Origin: Smittia aterrima
Taxonomy: Eukaryota > Arthropoda > Insecta > Diptera > Chironomidae
NCBI GenBank assembly: GCA_033063855.1
Contig: CP093831.1
Location: forward strand, 3,968,001-4,032,000
Direction of reading: 5' to 3'
Length of the DNA: 64,000 nucleotides
The notes below the pieces were generated by a model. The model was not told where the DNA came from, ran no database searches, and worked only from the letters and a program-made list of their open reading frames with translations. Of this stretch, positions 1-15,800 are shown piece by piece. The position numbers were made by a program, and so were the translations under genes. Each line of letters opens with the position of its first letter. Within the stretch, counting starts at the first letter, position 1.

Positions 1-876
1 ATTGTTGCTATAAGGTTTTGCCACACGCACAGACGTCGATGAACAACGATTCGCGGTTTTTTTCGCCCGTCACACAAATCGACTAATGTCTCAATTGATC
101 AATGAACTCGAGCTGACTCGATTGCTCAAACAGTCGGCGAGCAAATTATTTGATGATAACATTATCATCGCAAGCTCGGTCGTTTACAATTTTTTTTTTT
201 CGTATTTAAATATTGTTTCCGGTGCCGAGAGTGAGGATAAATGATGTAAGAGACTCCTAAAGTTTGAGTGATTTTCCTGATAAGACGTTTTTATCACAAG
301 CAGAGTGTTCGATCATAAACTATTGACAATTCTCGACACCTGGACTTGCTAAGTTCCATTATTGCTCGAGAAGGGTCTTTCTGAATAACCGAATTTCCTC
401 ACTGCTTTCTGTTCGGTTGCGCAATTGTTCGAGAGAAGAAAAGAAATATACAAATTAGTGAAGCAGATTTTACGAGTTTTTGCATTGCATTCGAATGTGT
501 TTGCATTATTCAAAGATTTCGAAAGTGACCCAATACGTTGAACAACGACAAACACTTCTTGTGCGGCATCGACGCTTTCTTTTTGATGCACACAGGAAAC
601 GAGAGATCGTTGAATTCGTTTATTAAATGTAGATCATCTCTCATCTCAAGTCAAGCAGACATGACAAGCGAGTCTTCGTTGCAAATCATTCAGAATAATT
701 TGCGGTTTGTGCTTCTTTCTCGGGGTCAATCATGTGAGGAGCCATCGTTCACCAAACAAAAAATAAGATGACTCACTCACTTCGCGGAATCAAATAATTT
801 TTTTTGCTTGACCACAATCAAAATCAACCCAAATGAAGATTAATTAAACGGTTTTTCTTTCTCTCTATTTTTCTAG
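1..876. other. Non-coding sequence upstream of the first visible Cyclin D exon
   Basis: This is probably the 3' end of an upstream Cyclin D intron. The stretch ends in a pyrimidine-rich tract and a TTCTAG acceptor at 871-876. I looked for the preceding cyclin-box exon, which should end in phase 0 with a 'WMLEV'-like sequence, and did not find it; it most likely lies left of the window. The short ORFs here resemble no family I know. Confidence 0.6.
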
Positions 877-3800
877 TTGTGCGAAGAGCGAATGTGTCAG
901 GAAGAAGTGGCGATTCTCGCCATCAACTACATGGATCGCGTGCTCAACAAATTACCGATCAGCAAAAACAACTTGCAACTCTTGGCGGCGACCTGCACCT
1001 TCTTAGCATCAAAACTCCGCGAGCCATCGACCCATGCACTTCAGCCAGAGGTTTTAATTTACTACACCGACAACAGCATCACCAAGAGAGATTTGATGGT
1101 GAGTTTACTGATCTAATTAGTTCTTTAAAAGGGGATAACGACGACACAGCGGGATGACAGAAAAAGGAATTCTCGCCGCCTAAGAAAACAATTTGATGGA
1201 ATTCATCAAAATTCATCAAATCTTGTTAAGAAGCATCACCGTGTTGAATACAAACACAAACAGAAATAACGACAACACCTTCTGTCGGAGCTTCTAATTG
1301 ATGAAATGCAAATGTTTGCGTTGAAAAATGAAACAAAGATTCGTCTCCTTTAACTCTTGAATCTTGGGCGGGCAATGGTAAGGACACGAAACTTCAATAT
1401 TTGCTCTACTTCGTAGTCTTCTTACTCACTCATTTCGAGGAAATCTCGAGACGATCGCGGACTCGTTTTGGTTTTAAGAACATCTACTTAAAGTCGTAAT
1501 TGGAATGTCAAACAATAATCTTTCTCGGTCAGCCGCAGACGCGAAACCAATCCGACAAAAATTTCACTCATTTATTCAAATCGCAAAGTATTCGGTTTAA
1601 CAGAATTTCTTTCTCTTTTATGGTTCAACATATGTTGAGCCTTGAGTTGCGACACTTCTTCAAGCTATTGTCATAAAACTGTGAGACTCCTTCTTGAAAC
1701 AATTCAAAGACAAAGAACTTTGTTAATTAAGTTCATGCTTCTTCAAGGTTTTCTGTCTCTGTGTCCATTCATTCATTGCTGTTATCAGAGACTCTCGGCT
1801 TCCATCTTGAGGACGTTTTTCTTGAACTTGAAAACAAAAGACAAAATCACAAGAAAATGCAGCGAAAGAACAAGGAGAGAGGAAAGACAATGAAGAAGCA
1901 GAGATTCTAAGAATTAGGGTTGCTAAGTTAGAAATGAAACTTTTTCCTCAAACATAATTTCGATTCTTCATTTCTCTCGATGCATTTTCAATTATTTCTT
2001 GTTCTTGCCGCTCGCTTCTCGGCACGTAAGACATTCCACAAAGTGGACACGACTCATTTGAATTGAATCCAGAGCAGAATCCTTGGCGCACCGTCTCAAA
2101 GAACGATTGTTGTCAACATCTCGTGAAGCTGAAAGGGAAACTCACTTGACGTTTATTTAAATTTTCATCCAATTTGGCCAAGACATTTGAAGAAAATTCC
2201 CATGCGAGGAGATCTTTAAATGTTTCATCGGAACAAATATCATGTTTTCTTAAACAGAGGGTGATGGAGAACTTGAACTTGGCACGATGTTTCATCTTTT
2301 ATGGCGATAAGACAACAGAGAACGAAAACTGCCGAAAAATTCAATTTCTTGTTAGGGACAGAGAGACGCGAAGAGATTTCTGATGGGAATGTTTAAAAAG
2401 ATTCTTCTTGAACTACTTCGGCAATTCACAAATTCTTCGCTTTCTTACTCCGCTTTATTCTTCTCGAAGCGAGCTCTCTCGCAAATATTAACAGCAAACA
2501 ACTGTGCAAACACTCCAACTGCGAAAGGATTGAAAGATTTAAACGAAGGTTCACTCAGTGAGACGCCTTCAAAATCATCTACAGCCGGCTTAGGGATCAA
2601 AAGTTCTTTTTTCCAACCGTGCAAAAACACTTAAACGAGTTTTAAAATCATAATTTTTCATTCAAGACTTTCGATGTTTTCATGTTTTTTTTTCAGCGGT
2701 GGATGATGATTATCTTGATAAACGCTCAAGTGTAATATTTTCACTGCCAATATCTCATTTCGATTCTTCGTTGGAGTTTTAAAAAGATTTAATATTTTTG
2801 ATTTTAAAAATCTTTCAATCAAATGATTTCGTTTGCATGTTAAGATTTCTATGTTTTATTTAGATTAATGAAGTAATGCCAATTGTAGCCAGAGCATGGA
2901 ATGTGTTCGTGTTTTAAAATCCATTCATAATCGACAAACATTCGAAGGCAATTTAATATTCCGTTGGCAACGTTCGTAAGCTGCGGCACGAGATTTCATA
3001 TCAATTGGCGCCCCTTCGTGCAAAGTCACACATCAAACGAAGTTCTCCCTATTGTCGATAAAGTTTAATATTTCATTCATCACTTTTAGTGTTTGCTTGC
3101 TAATTATTGAGCGAAGCAAAGTGCAGTTCTCAGCAAATAGTTCGTCGCTCGCTTGCATTCCGGAAATTACGAAATTTCGCAGTTTTGAAAGCTTATCGGG
3201 ATAAGAAATCTGAACAAAGAATTCAATTGACCGATTCGCTTTATTAATGAACAAACTGATATTGCTCACCCGAAGCTGCAAATGCATAAAAAATTCTTCG
3301 TTTGTGGTCTCTTCGAAATGAATATTCAGCAAACGCAAAAATTCCTTTCTCATCCTTCGCTTTATCTTCATTTTCATTAACATTGCTCTTTGCTTCTCTC
3401 TTCGCCGAAATTTTCAACGCTTCGACTTTACATTTCATGCTACAGCCGATCATGCAACTTCTCCTCTCGAACTCTGTTTACTGGCAAATAATTTAATTTA
3501 TTGCATTAAATTTAATTTCTTCATTAAGAATTTTCGGCGGCCTTCGAACTGAGTCTTCGATGTCGTGCGGCGCGCTTCAAGTTTATAAAGCGCTGGAGAT
3601 TGAAGGCGAGTGTAAAGATTTGCATGCACAGAGAGAGAAATGAATTATTAGCGTCTTTCCACGGAAACCATTTCGGCACTCGAAGCCCTCGCGCAATCAA
3701 TCAACTGCTTGTTGAATATTTCGAGGAGGCAACGAAGCGCGAAACGACCAAATGCAAGAAACTGCGCTTAAGCTCACGACTTAATCAAATTGATGATTCA

Positions 3801-6800
3801 CGAGAAATCATCCTCATTGTCTACTTAACTTCACCTTCTGAGTGGCTTTGTTGCGAATCTCTCTGTCTCTGTCTCTCGTTTCATTCACAACTCTCAATCT
3901 CATTGAGTTTAGCGATCTTTTTATTGCTCAACTTCTTCTTTATAATTTGCGGCTTTTATCACCGAGATGAAGCTTTTATGTTCATTAAATTGATATCAGA
4001 ATTAATTCAGAGGAAGCGAATTAAGTGAAGAAGAGATTACAATTATTAAAATGTTTATTTACAAACACAAAAACTTTAAGAGAATTTGCTTAATCGAAAG
4101 AAACGCCGGCAACGAGAAATGTGTGTCACTTTAATCAGCTGATGACTCCCATCTGACCTTTATTTCATGAAAGGAATTGCTTCATAAATCCGCGCATGCT
4201 TTCATCATCATCTCGCCTCGAGATTCTCGAGAGTTGCGTCAATTGCTGACCGTGGACCATCTCAAAATAACTTCTCACACTCAGCAACCGAGTTCAAGTC
4301 AATATTGAAACTTTTGTTATAAATCAGCTGCAACAATTTAGCAATAATCAACAAAAGTTTCAACTCAATATGAGAGATAAGTTATCGCTTGACTTCGAAA
4401 AGACAAAGTGTTTGAGGCTGAACTTGATCGCAGGAAGTCGCTCTGGCTAATCAAATTAATGAAGCGTTACAATTTGAAGCTTCAAAGGTTTTGTTACACA
4501 AAAAAAATTAATGAAACGAAGCTTTTCGGGATCAATATCGAAATCAATATATTCTCACTCAAGTGCACATTTCCCACACTCGACGAAAACCTTCATTAAT
4601 CACATGAGAATGCAGAATAATCGCACGAGGATGAATAGCCACAAAGCAACGCATTCAAAGTGTGAAACGATAGTGATATTTCCTTATACCTGCTCTCGTT
4701 CATCGTCGACGGCCTTTGAAACTTCTGCTGAAACGATGGCGCTTATTAAACATTTATATGCATCAAGAGCAAAATTCCTTCCCAGGAAAGGACTGCGAAG
4801 AAGAAAGAAAGGCTTCGCAGTATAAGAAAATATTCATTCTGTGCCATAAAGATGAGAACGAGAGCCTAAACTGCCTGTGAGGCAATATTCAAAAGAAGGT
4901 TCTCGGAACTCTTTTTTTTTTCACAAAAACTTTTTTTTATTGTTCAAGCTCTTTCGATCTGCTCTTTAAATCGTAAAGATATTTTTTTGGCTGAGCTCGT
5001 TGTGCATGCTTGTTATTATTTCTATTCCTCAGATATTGCCCCCCGTTCGTTAGGAGGCATTTTAAGGTTTCTTCTCTCTCGCTCCGTGTCCGCTTATGCT
5101 AAAGAGGTGATTGTTAAAGCTCGGTCCGAGGGTCGAGAATAAGATTCAGTCTTGAATGCGGCAAACTTTTGATGAAGTTTTCTGTTTTTCTCCTTCTTTC
5201 TGCATAAAATATAAATTTTTTATCAGTTTTTTTTATTTTCGGGAGAAAAAGGAGAACGATAAACATGAAGAAACCTTCTTCGGTATGTTTTTAGATGTCG
5301 AGGAATTTAGCCAAGATAAAATAAATGTAGAGTTTGCGTGATATTTCATGAAAGAATTTAAAGCATTTAATAACTTTGTGAGGAGGTCCATGCATAATTG
5401 CGACGATCTCGTCAATCGCTTTTTCCTTTTGTGTAAACATTCGAGTACAGCAACAACGAAAAAGAGTCAAAGTCCCATCATCAAGTTGGAACTCCCGTAA
5501 AAAGTGCCAATTACAAATTCTGATTGATAAAAGAAGCAACCTCCGAAGCATTAAACATTAAGCGTTATTGCTCGTGAAAATAAGCGCTGTTAATGATCAA
5601 CGATGTGGCAACCAAGTTTTTGCAGCATTTTCTCGGTATTTTCCCAATTCTCTCGCGAGCAATTTGCATTTTTCTCCCTTTCGCTTTCAATTTCAATTCG
5701 AAAAACGAAAATTATTTATTGACTTCCAATCGCCTGACCAGCAAGACCTGCTTTCTTATTCTCTCTCGCTCGTTGTCTCTGTCGAGAAGACTTTTAAATT
5801 CACGGGTCCAAGACAAAGACAAAACATCATGACGGTCGGTCGGACGAGAAGATTTCATTCACAAAATAAAAACGAGAGTTGCAATTTATTTTTCTTCCTT
5901 TTCGGAATGATGTGAGAAAAACGAGAGTTAAGGAATGTGGCCGAGCTTCTGCGAAGGACCTTTAAACGATCAACACTTCACCACCGTTCAAATTAATCAA
6001 AATATTTTTCTTTCATCGAAGGAAAAGTTCACCGTTAAATTCTTTTATAAGAAGGTGGAGACAGAAATGTAAAAGGTTTTCACAGAAGAGCAACAAAAAG
6101 AAATTTCGATCGTTATGCAATAAAAAAATCTTCTCAAAGTGCCGATCAAATGATAATGCGAGTCAATATCGTCTGGAGCCGGTAAAATTTTCTTCTGATC
6201 TGTGATCGCTTATCTCACGTTCTTTCAACAAACTCTCATCAAACATGATACATTGCACTAGAATAAAAAAAGCGAAGGTGGCAAATAATAAAATCTTTAG
6301 ATAATTTGAAAGTTGTTATTTCAAATATTTGCCGGTCTGACACTGAGAGTCATTAATTTGTTTTATATTCACGGCTTGTTATATCCTGTGACGTACAACA
6401 TTTTTGCGAGTGTCTCTCACGAATTTTGAATGAATTTGTTAGCCATTGAGCTCTTGTTCAAACAAACTGTTGACTGTTCAATCTTTAAACATCGTTTCCT
6501 TCATCTCACTTCTTTTACGTAGTTACAAATTCCAAAGTAAGTGTTCGGTGGACTTAAAACAGAAAACGGTCAGTTCTTTTCGGTTTTCCTTTCTAAAGTC
6601 TCAAATTTCCTTTGGCTACCACTATCGAGTGGAGACTACTAATAGGAATCCCGTCTCAAGAACAGTTGCTAATAACATTTCCCCGATGTGTCTGCATGTG
6701 GTTTCATTTAGACTCAAGAGATTTTAAAAAAAATCTGATATTTACATTTGTCGTTTTAAAAAAATCGTCCCAGAAAAAATAATCTGAGACGTCCGAAGAG

Positions 6801-9800
6801 TGAATGGAAGATTCTAGCAAAATCCATATCAGATTCTTTCCTTTTCAAAGCGAAAGAGATTCAAACAGGAAGAGAAAATATCCTAAAAGGATATTATTTG
6901 TGTTTCCCAACAAAAGGACTAAGAACATCGCAGTAAATAGAAAGATTCGTTGAAAAGTGTGAGAATTGCATTTCCTAAATGCATCACGAACAATGGAGCA
7001 TCTCGAATGAATCTTATTCAATTGTTTCATTTCGTTTCGTCTCGAATTCTCGCTCAATTCAGGTAGAAGTTGATCACGTGAAACTTATAAGAAAACATTT
7101 TTTGATATTTATTTTGCCATCGAGAGATTGATGAGAAAGAAAAAAATTGCAGAAAAAAAAGAAACGTCAACAAGCGCCGCCACCTCAAAGATAAATCTTG
7201 CAATCTCGAAAATTCGCGACTTCTCACCAGCTTACTCGGGATTTTCTTGTTAAAATCATTTAACAAAATAATTGTTGGCTTCGTAAGTCAGACAGATTTT
7301 TCCTTCTTGTTCTTATCACCAGCAAAAGCATTTGAAGAGATTGAAGGAGCGAACGTGAGAAACCTTAAATTTTAGGGATATTTGCTGTTTTTTATTATTT
7401 GCGCTCAACTGTTGAGCAAGTTCTTTGTTCATCGCTTGCTCCTCCAACTTTCATGATACCATTCTTCGAGATCAGAACACAATCGAAACAAGAAGAAGAC
7501 GCCCCAAAAATTTGAACATTCCTCAATTGTTGTATACATTAAACATTCTCAATTCGATGTATTTAACCTTGAAGATATCTCGTCGATTGAATGTAAGCAT
7601 AAATTTAATTTTCGTGGAACGCGCTGACGGTCTCAAAAAGAAATTGGCGTTTGTAGTGAGCCGAATAGATAGAACTGTGTCAGGAATACCAATCACGGAC
7701 TTCATTCAGAATTCATGGCCTGATATCAATAAATCTTCTTTCTTGTTAGTAAGCCTCAATCAAAATCGCGGAAGGTCCAAAATGAACAAGCGAATACCGA
7801 ATGAATGAGTGTTTTGAAGCCATTAATTGCAGTAGGGCGATTGATTGACTTCGAAGATCTTTATTAAAAGATAAACTTTTCCTCAGTCATCATCGAGAGT
7901 GAAGCAAAGCAAAGCAGCGACTTCTTAAGATTCCAACAACTATTGAATCAGCAACTCGGCGAGCTCCGTATAATTACAGACTTAACATTGGTGTCAATCA
8001 AGTCGAGGCTTTGAACTCTATCGAAGCGAGAAGATCCTGAAATCAGCGCACGTTAAATTCCCACCGAATCTCGATCCCATCCTTCACGAGTCCAAACTGC
8101 GGAGGAAAAGAGAAATATTGTTAATCTTAAAATCTACATCTCGTTCAACGCGCAAACTATAATTAGAATTATGTCTCATCAATGAATTAAAGTCTCTCGT
8201 CCGTGTGGGTTTTGGCTCTTGCGATATTTTTACGTATCAAGGTGATGCTTCTTCAATCGCAAGCATCAGCAACCGAAATCTCTTTCTAATTATACGTCTG
8301 AAGTTATTTCCACAAAAATTTGCATTTATAAGCAAGTACGTCTCTCAACCTCGATAACCTTCTCGCAATCTTTCGCTGCAATCCATCACTCGATGAATGA
8401 ACGCGAACTGTGAGGTAGAGGCGAGAATGAATTGAGAAATTTGCAATCGGAAATCACATTTTCAACAGAAGGAGACGACAATGTGCCTCTTATCACAGAA
8501 GTGGCGTCTCAGTTTTATTACACTCGCGAGCTGATTAGCGAGTGGTGCCAGTAATTATTTATTTTTTCACTCCTCTAAGCATCTTCTCGCAGTATTGAAG
8601 CTTCCATATTTGAGGTAGCATCATCGTTGCCAGCCGAATAAATTACTTTTTTGTTTAAACTCAGACGTCAGATGGCGAATGAACTAAATTTAAAAGGCCT
8701 CATTAAAGTATTTCACTCCGATCAGCTCAACTTTCGATTTCAAAAAATTTCCCATTTAAACTTTAAATCGACTTCGAAATCTTTTAAATCGCTGATAACG
8801 TTCAACGTCTGTAGATAAATTCGATCGATCGTGAACTTGCCCAATAAAACAACGTCTAATTTTCTTTCTTAGAAAACCTTCGAGCAACATGTGCTAATAA
8901 AAAAATACTTTTATTAACTTTTAAATAAAGACGCGACGAGCAATTCTCGAATAAAATTTTTTCGTTTCACAGTCTCGAGACGAAAATTACCTTCAATAGA
9001 AGGCCCGGGTTCATCAACCTCGATGGGTCTCTAACTAGAAAATTCAATATTTATAGAAACAATTCGCTAGATAAGATACGCAGCTGACTTAGAGATTGCG
9101 TGCCTCACACAGTCATGTGAGTTGGAGGATTTATTGTCAAAATTTTTGCTAAGTAAGATTGAAACTATTCTTCGCACCCACACAACTCAGATCATGATAA
9201 GATGGCTTGATCTCCTTGAGAACAGCTGATTCCCTCTCTTAATCGTTTATGTATTCAAGAGAGCAGCAAGATCAGTAACGGAAAGAGTTTCTGGAAGTTT
9301 GATAAGAGACTCATAACCGAAAGTTGCGTTGAGTTGCGTTATCGCTATCAGCGAAAATTTTAAGTTCTTTTATCGATGCAGTCATGGAATTTTAAAAGGA
9401 AAAGTTGCGATCGCAATTGAATTGATAATTTCCGTCGCCAAAATATCGAGAGCACGTTTCAATTGAAAATTTATGGTTGCGGGCCAATGGAGATTCCTGG
9501 AAACGCGAAGAGAGCGATGAGACAAAATGCGAGTTTAATTAATTTTATTTTAATTGGGCATTCTTTGCATATCAAATGGCTTTGTTGGTGCAATGGTCTT
9601 GGGTTCTTCTCGCTTCTCTCTTGGCTCTGCACATCGCACGAGTTTTTCTGCTTGCATTATAAATCAAAAACAATTTGCGACTAGCTCGAAAGCCCGTCTC
9701 CCAATCATCAGGAATCAAACCGGTTGCGCATACAAACAGAGGAGACTTCTTTCGTTAGAGAATTTTTCGTTCTTCGGCTGGCAGGAAAGCTTCTTCTTGC

Positions 9801-12800
9801 GCAACACTCCTTCGTCTGGGAACGGCAAAGAGGAGAAAAAAAATGCAATTTTTCATTATTCGTTTATTCCTTTGCACATTCCATTATTAGAAAAGAGTTT
9901 GAGCTGCTTTTAAAAAGCCTTTTGAGGCTTCTACCCCCTCTCTCTCCTCTTCAACTTTTTTTTATGAGGATCTCGTTTAGGAAAAGCAAATATTGAACTG
10001 AGATCGTTCTGTTGTGTTTGATTAAAATCTCGGGGATTTAAGAACGAAGCAAATAAACAAAAATTTCTCTCTTTTCCTTCGCATTTGACATCATTCCGCT
10101 CGAGTCTTCTGGTGACTTCTTATTTCTGTGGCATTCCCGACCACGAGAAAAAAAAAAACATTTCAACGGCACGATAAGAAAATGCAGGAGAACATCGAGA
10201 AAGAAGAACTTTTCGTCTGGCTCATTCACAAGCTTCGACACGAACTCTCGTTTAAAGTCAAGTCCCCGAGTTATGCAAACGATCCCACGTCTACTTGCAG
10301 CTTCCTCCCGAATCGGGGATTCTTCTTATGTAACCAGAAAGAATTTTTAAAAGGCTTTGTCCTTTGTCATACCATAAACGTCCAGTGGAGGCAAAATAAA
10401 AATGTAAGAATGAAAAATTACGAAGCGAAAAAAAAAGTTCACGAAAATTTCGGAGAATTTTTGCTTTCGAGGTTTCTAAATTTCTTTCTCACAGTTGATG
10501 AGCATCGGTCGCTGGTTGTTGTCGCTGTCTCCTTTTCGTTATGTCGAATTATTAATGAATGCATTTATGCATTTAATGAAGCGTTGCGTTATTTATTGAA
10601 TTTTTATTTATTTCGCAGGATACTGAATTGTTGGTACTCGGCTGTCTCAAATGGGACGTGTCTTGCGTTACCCCGCTCGACTTCATCGACCTCATCATCT
10701 CACGCTTACCAATCATCAACAAGATTTGCACTGACATTGATCCAGAGAAGATTAGGAAGCACGCTCAAGCGTTCATCTCGTTGGCTGTTAGAGGTAAGTC
10801 GAGCATCTCCTTGGAATTCCATAAATTAAAGTTTCTCGTCTCTGCCGCTGTGCGGAATTTTATTGTTTGTTCGTGAAACATTTTTCTTTCGCTCGGTCTT
10901 TATGTCGAAATATTTCGTCGCGGCACTAAACATCAAAGGCTCCAATTTTCCTCGCTCTCTAAGCAAGCAGTGCACTTATGTGCGCAATCATCGCTAATCC
11001 GAGAAAATCTTCTGCGCAATATTCTTCCCGAAATTCGAGGTGGATGATAATTGAAGGTTCCATAAAGCTTTGCGCTGCGGGTTCTTGAATTTAAATAGTC
11101 GCTCGTTCTTTGTGAGTGCAGTAAATTGCATTCTTTCGCATATCGAGAATAAAGAGAAGCTCACAGCAAACGGAAACGAGTGATTAGAGCAAATTTATCA
11201 TTATGTTGTGTTCCAGAGAAGCTTTACGGTCTTGTACAAAGCCCACCAACCAAAGCATCGAACACAAAAGGGCGCGAAAAATATGTTTCATGGTTTTGAT
11301 TGCTTCAACAATGAGTCGAGTACATGGGCCAAGCTTCTTAAGTAAATCAAATCACTTTCTGAGGTTTTCGATTGAACTTTTGACCCGCAACCATCAAATA
11401 GCGATTAATCACAAAACGATCTCGATCTGAAATAAAAAAAAAATGATTTATCATTCGCACGGACGGATTTAACGAAACACTTTTCGGCAATGCCTAAGAA
11501 GATGATTGAGAATTCCACAGGCTTGAGTTCTAGTTCTTAAGCAAATCAGTAGAAAGGAAGAGGAAAGAATTCCGCGCCAGAAAAATAAACATTAATGTTC
11601 TTTACATGTTTGCGGTGTTGTTGCTGGTATTGTGATTGAAGGTGCTTGTGAGCCTTTTAAAAGAAACGAATCATAATTTGATGAAACATTGAAGAAGGAT
11701 TTAAAGGAGGAGAAGCAAAGCCGCACAAGTCGCGATGTATTTAAATTAAATCTTTCGCTTCTTCTTCATATTCTCGCTCTTTCAACCAACGAGAAGATCG
11801 TTCGCTTGCGATTTCTCGATCCATTCGACACAAAGTAATTTTCACGTTCCTTCTCTGCTCCCTTTTACTCTCTGTGCTTGATCTTCATCAGCGGAACCGC
11901 GTCAACATTCCAATGTTGTTGATGATTTCAATGGGCCAAGGTGTTGATGATCTAGTTTTCAATTTAAAACGAGCGCCCACGCGCGGACTGCTTCAGGTGA
12001 AGAAGAGTCGTGAGAACCTGAAATCGAAAGTAATTTTTCAACGATGACTGGCAGGAAGAGCGAATAAATTGTGTGATAGATGTAGACGAGGAAGGCAACG
12101 GGAGGCATGAAATAAAATATGTATGAGATAATCATAAGCCGCGATCAACTTGGCCGAGCTCGGCACCCCGACCGAGACAGTTTTTTGGCATAATCTTGAA
12201 ATAAATTCTGCCAAAGTTGAAATCGAACAATGAGATGATGAAGAGCTTTTCCCTGTTGTTGCTGTCGTTTCGCAACATACGAGCTGCGTATTTATAACCG
12301 CGTGACCGCGTTTTGCCTTCTTAGAATAAATATTTTACTTAGCGAATTGTTGTCCGACTGTTCTGTGTGTCTAATCGCTATTTGAAGCATCCATCATCGA
12401 CTCTATTCACGCTCGTCGACGTCATAATCTTTCAATTGGTTCTACATACTTAGGTTCTCTCTTCAAGCTTTTTTTTTATTGAACCGATCATGAAAAGCAT
12501 TAACAAAAACATGAAACACAGCAACAGTTGTGATTATGAAAGAGTCGCCGACGTCTAGTGTTGGGGGCTAGATAGACTCACACATCCCATTGACCTTCAA
12601 AGTGATTTTATAGGCCGCTAGACTCTCCCTTCGCTCGATTGATTTATTGTTACATTTCGGCCCCATTGTGAATGCCAAATGAGCTCGATTGGCGATCGTT
12701 TCTCGTAGATGAATAGAGATATTTCTCGCCTAATTTTCAAATCACCGCTCGTTCCGGTTGATTCATTAGACGGATAGAACTTTTTTTTGCCCTTAAACTC

Positions 12801-15800
12801 GAGATTCCCGCGGCTGCCAATTCCCTTAGGTCCAACTTAATTATATTAAAATTATTATTTAATGATGATAAAGTGAGATCGATTGAGACTCTAATTATTG
12901 ATGGTTGGTGGTAACAAAGGCTTGTGAATGGCTTTGCGTCAAAAACGTTTACTCCTTACGATACTTTAATATCAGAGTTCTCGCTGATTGTTTAAGCGAT
13001 TGCCGGCAAACTTTTTTTTGTGCCTGCGTAAAGTTTTGTGCGTTGCTGTTGGTTAATGAGATTCCTTCAATCGCCTTTTCTGCTTTGCGTAAAGATCTCA
13101 ATCATTTGAAGCGATGTGCCGACATCGTGTTTGGATTAATCTGATCTAGTTAAAAAGTAGTTATTGTCGAATATGATAAATTCCACTTGAAACATGTAAA
13201 GGCACTTAAAGCTGTAATTTTCGTACCACCACGACTCAATCATCACAATACGACTTGAGACGATACAGAGATTGGCGATGGGCAGCTTGTTTTGTCCCTC
13301 ATTCAATGAAACTTAATACATTTATTATCATCCTATTCTAAGTGGACAGCGCCTTAAGAAAACAGAGAGGAGCATGATTAATGGTGGTCTTGTTTATTGG
13401 CGATTCACATTTATTTTTTTTGCTGCCGTGTCTTTTCGGGAGAAGAAAAAAAAAGCCTTTTTCATTCATGTTCGTTCGTAGAGGGCGAGGGATTTCTAAT
13501 TTACAAAATATCAAGTTTCTTGAAACAAGGAGCGCACGAAGCATAATGTTCACTTGTCCCTAATCACTGAAGTGCTCTCAACTGTGATCGAAGGTAACAG
13601 AAACTGTTGAATCGATCCGAAGCAGGTTTCGATTCGTTTATTAATTTTTATGGCATCGCAAATTCCGTGAAAGCCGACAACAAAAACAATTAATTAACAG
13701 CCTCCAAATTCTTGGGAAAGATCACCGCAGAAACCTGAAATTTGCTTACACAAAAAGTTGACTTTGGAATGTGAATCTTGCTCTCGTCGCTCTGGCGTTT
13801 GATTAATATTTAGAAATATCATAAATTTTTCCATAATTTGCGTTTATGACTCTCAAAACTTGTTGGACCAATCAAAAGCTAATTAGAAATACAAAGTAAA
13901 AGCCTTTCGATCCTTCGAAGAAGCAGCTGAAGTTGATTGAAAAAAGTTGATAAGAACTGACGTCAACATCAATGAATTCATTGTTAATTGACGGTGACTA
14001 ACAAAGATTGTGCAACAAAGTTCTTTCGCTAATTCGATTGCTCGCTCGACCACTTCAAACTTTAATGATCGTTAGTGTCATATTAAAGCGACGGGAAAAG
14101 GAAATCTGATGACATTCCATTCACACGCGCAACTCTGCTTTGCAATCGAATTATTTCACGGATTTATGTTCGCCTCAACCTTTCCAAACTTGTATTCATT
14201 CTCTCCTTCATCATTCACCAGAAAAATACTTTGAATGAATATTTTATGTTTTATCAAACGACCATCGCAGAATTATTAAGAAAATGTTCGTGTTTTTTTG
14301 CGGGCCAAACGAAAGCAAAGCATTCTGATGAGAAAAGATTCCGACGACCGGTTTTTCTCGATCGCGTTCTTCTCTTCTTTCGCTTTTTTCTTAAGAATTC
14401 CTTCTGCGAATTGCGAGACTCTTATATGAGAAAGTGAGAGTGGATTTTTTGCTGTTACATTGGCGAGACGACTTATTATGTCAAGTGAAGAGCTTGAAGA
14501 AAGCTTCAAGCTAAGTAAAATGTTTGAAACAACTAAATTAAGTCTCGTTATCGTAATTGAATCTTTTGCGACCGCGAGAGAGATGGAACGAAAGGAAATT
14601 AAACTAATTCACATTCTGAGATAAAGCTGACGCTGTTGGTTGTCGCAAAAGAATTTTGAGTGTTAAGGAACTTTTATATTTGAATCAATATTTAGATTCG
14701 CGATGAAATATCCTTACTGTGATTCTTTATCGTTCAAATTAACTTTTATTTTATTATTCTCAATCAAAGCGAATTTATGGCTTCATTAGTTTCATGCACC
14801 ATCATCGTTCGTGAATATCCAATAATCGAGTTGCAATAAAAAAAAATTGATCGCGGCACGATCTGCGCGCAAGTAGCGTGAACTCGTGACTCAATTGCTT
14901 TAGCTTTGTAACCATAGACTCGATGGCGTCTTCTTCGTCTTGTCTCTCTTTGCGCTAAAGCCACACAAGATGCTGTTTGATGAAAGTGATCCAGTTGACG
15001 ATAATCAATGTGTTTAAATTGTAATTTAATTGCAACGAGTATCAGATTCGTTTCTGGTTAAAGCGAAAAGAATTTAATGAATGCTCGAAGAATTTCTTAA
15101 TCTTTTATAAGATCGTCTCTCCCCTTGCCAACCGATCTGAAGTCAAACAATAATGATCACGACGTTACAATAAAAAAATAATATTCAAAGCTCCTTTTTT
15201 ATTGCGCCTGTTTATTGAGCGTTGCTCTTGTTTTTTTATTGTTCGACTTTATCGTGATGATCGAGAAGCATTCAAAGATCGACGCGGTGCTTTTATTATT
15301 AAGAATCGAAAGTGCCCTGTCATACAGCATTAAACAGCTTTGCTGCTCGATTGAATTGAACAGCGCAAATCCTCGCGCGCAAATCTTTCGCTTCCATTAA
15401 ACGATCGTCTTTTATTATTTTTCAATCGACCAAAAATGAATTGAATGTTTCCGTTGTCGGGTGGTTCACGAGATTGATCCTGGGAAGCGAAATCTTGTTT
15501 TTGTTGTGACTCAATTTAGCGTCAGTCGCTCAGCTTAATTAATTAATTAAAATGTTTATGGTCGAAATGCATTTTGCACGGTTGAAGTCGGCGATCTAAT
15601 TTTTTTTTTGTATTTTTAAACTTCTTAACTCATTAGCACTACCAGTCGTGGAGAGAAGAGTTGAATGATTCTTCTCTAAAAGCTTTTTTCTTTTTGCTTT
15701 TGCTAGAAACGAAAAAAAAGAACGAGAGTCGCTAATTTATTTCGTTGGACACTGTCGAGTTCATTTCAGATCGCAAATGTATTTAGAATTCCAGCGAGAA

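Noticed and set aside
3570..3600. TATA-like TTTATAAAG as an internal Cyclin D promoter
   Set aside because: No initiator, exon or downstream coding sequence goes with it; such words are frequent in this base composition.
10128..10829. 233-codon open frame on the + strand overlapping a Cyclin D exon
   Set aside because: It is in a different frame from the Cyclin D exon at 10619-10793, has no family motif and low-complexity Phe/Ser/Lys content; it looks like a chance frame in AT-rich DNA.
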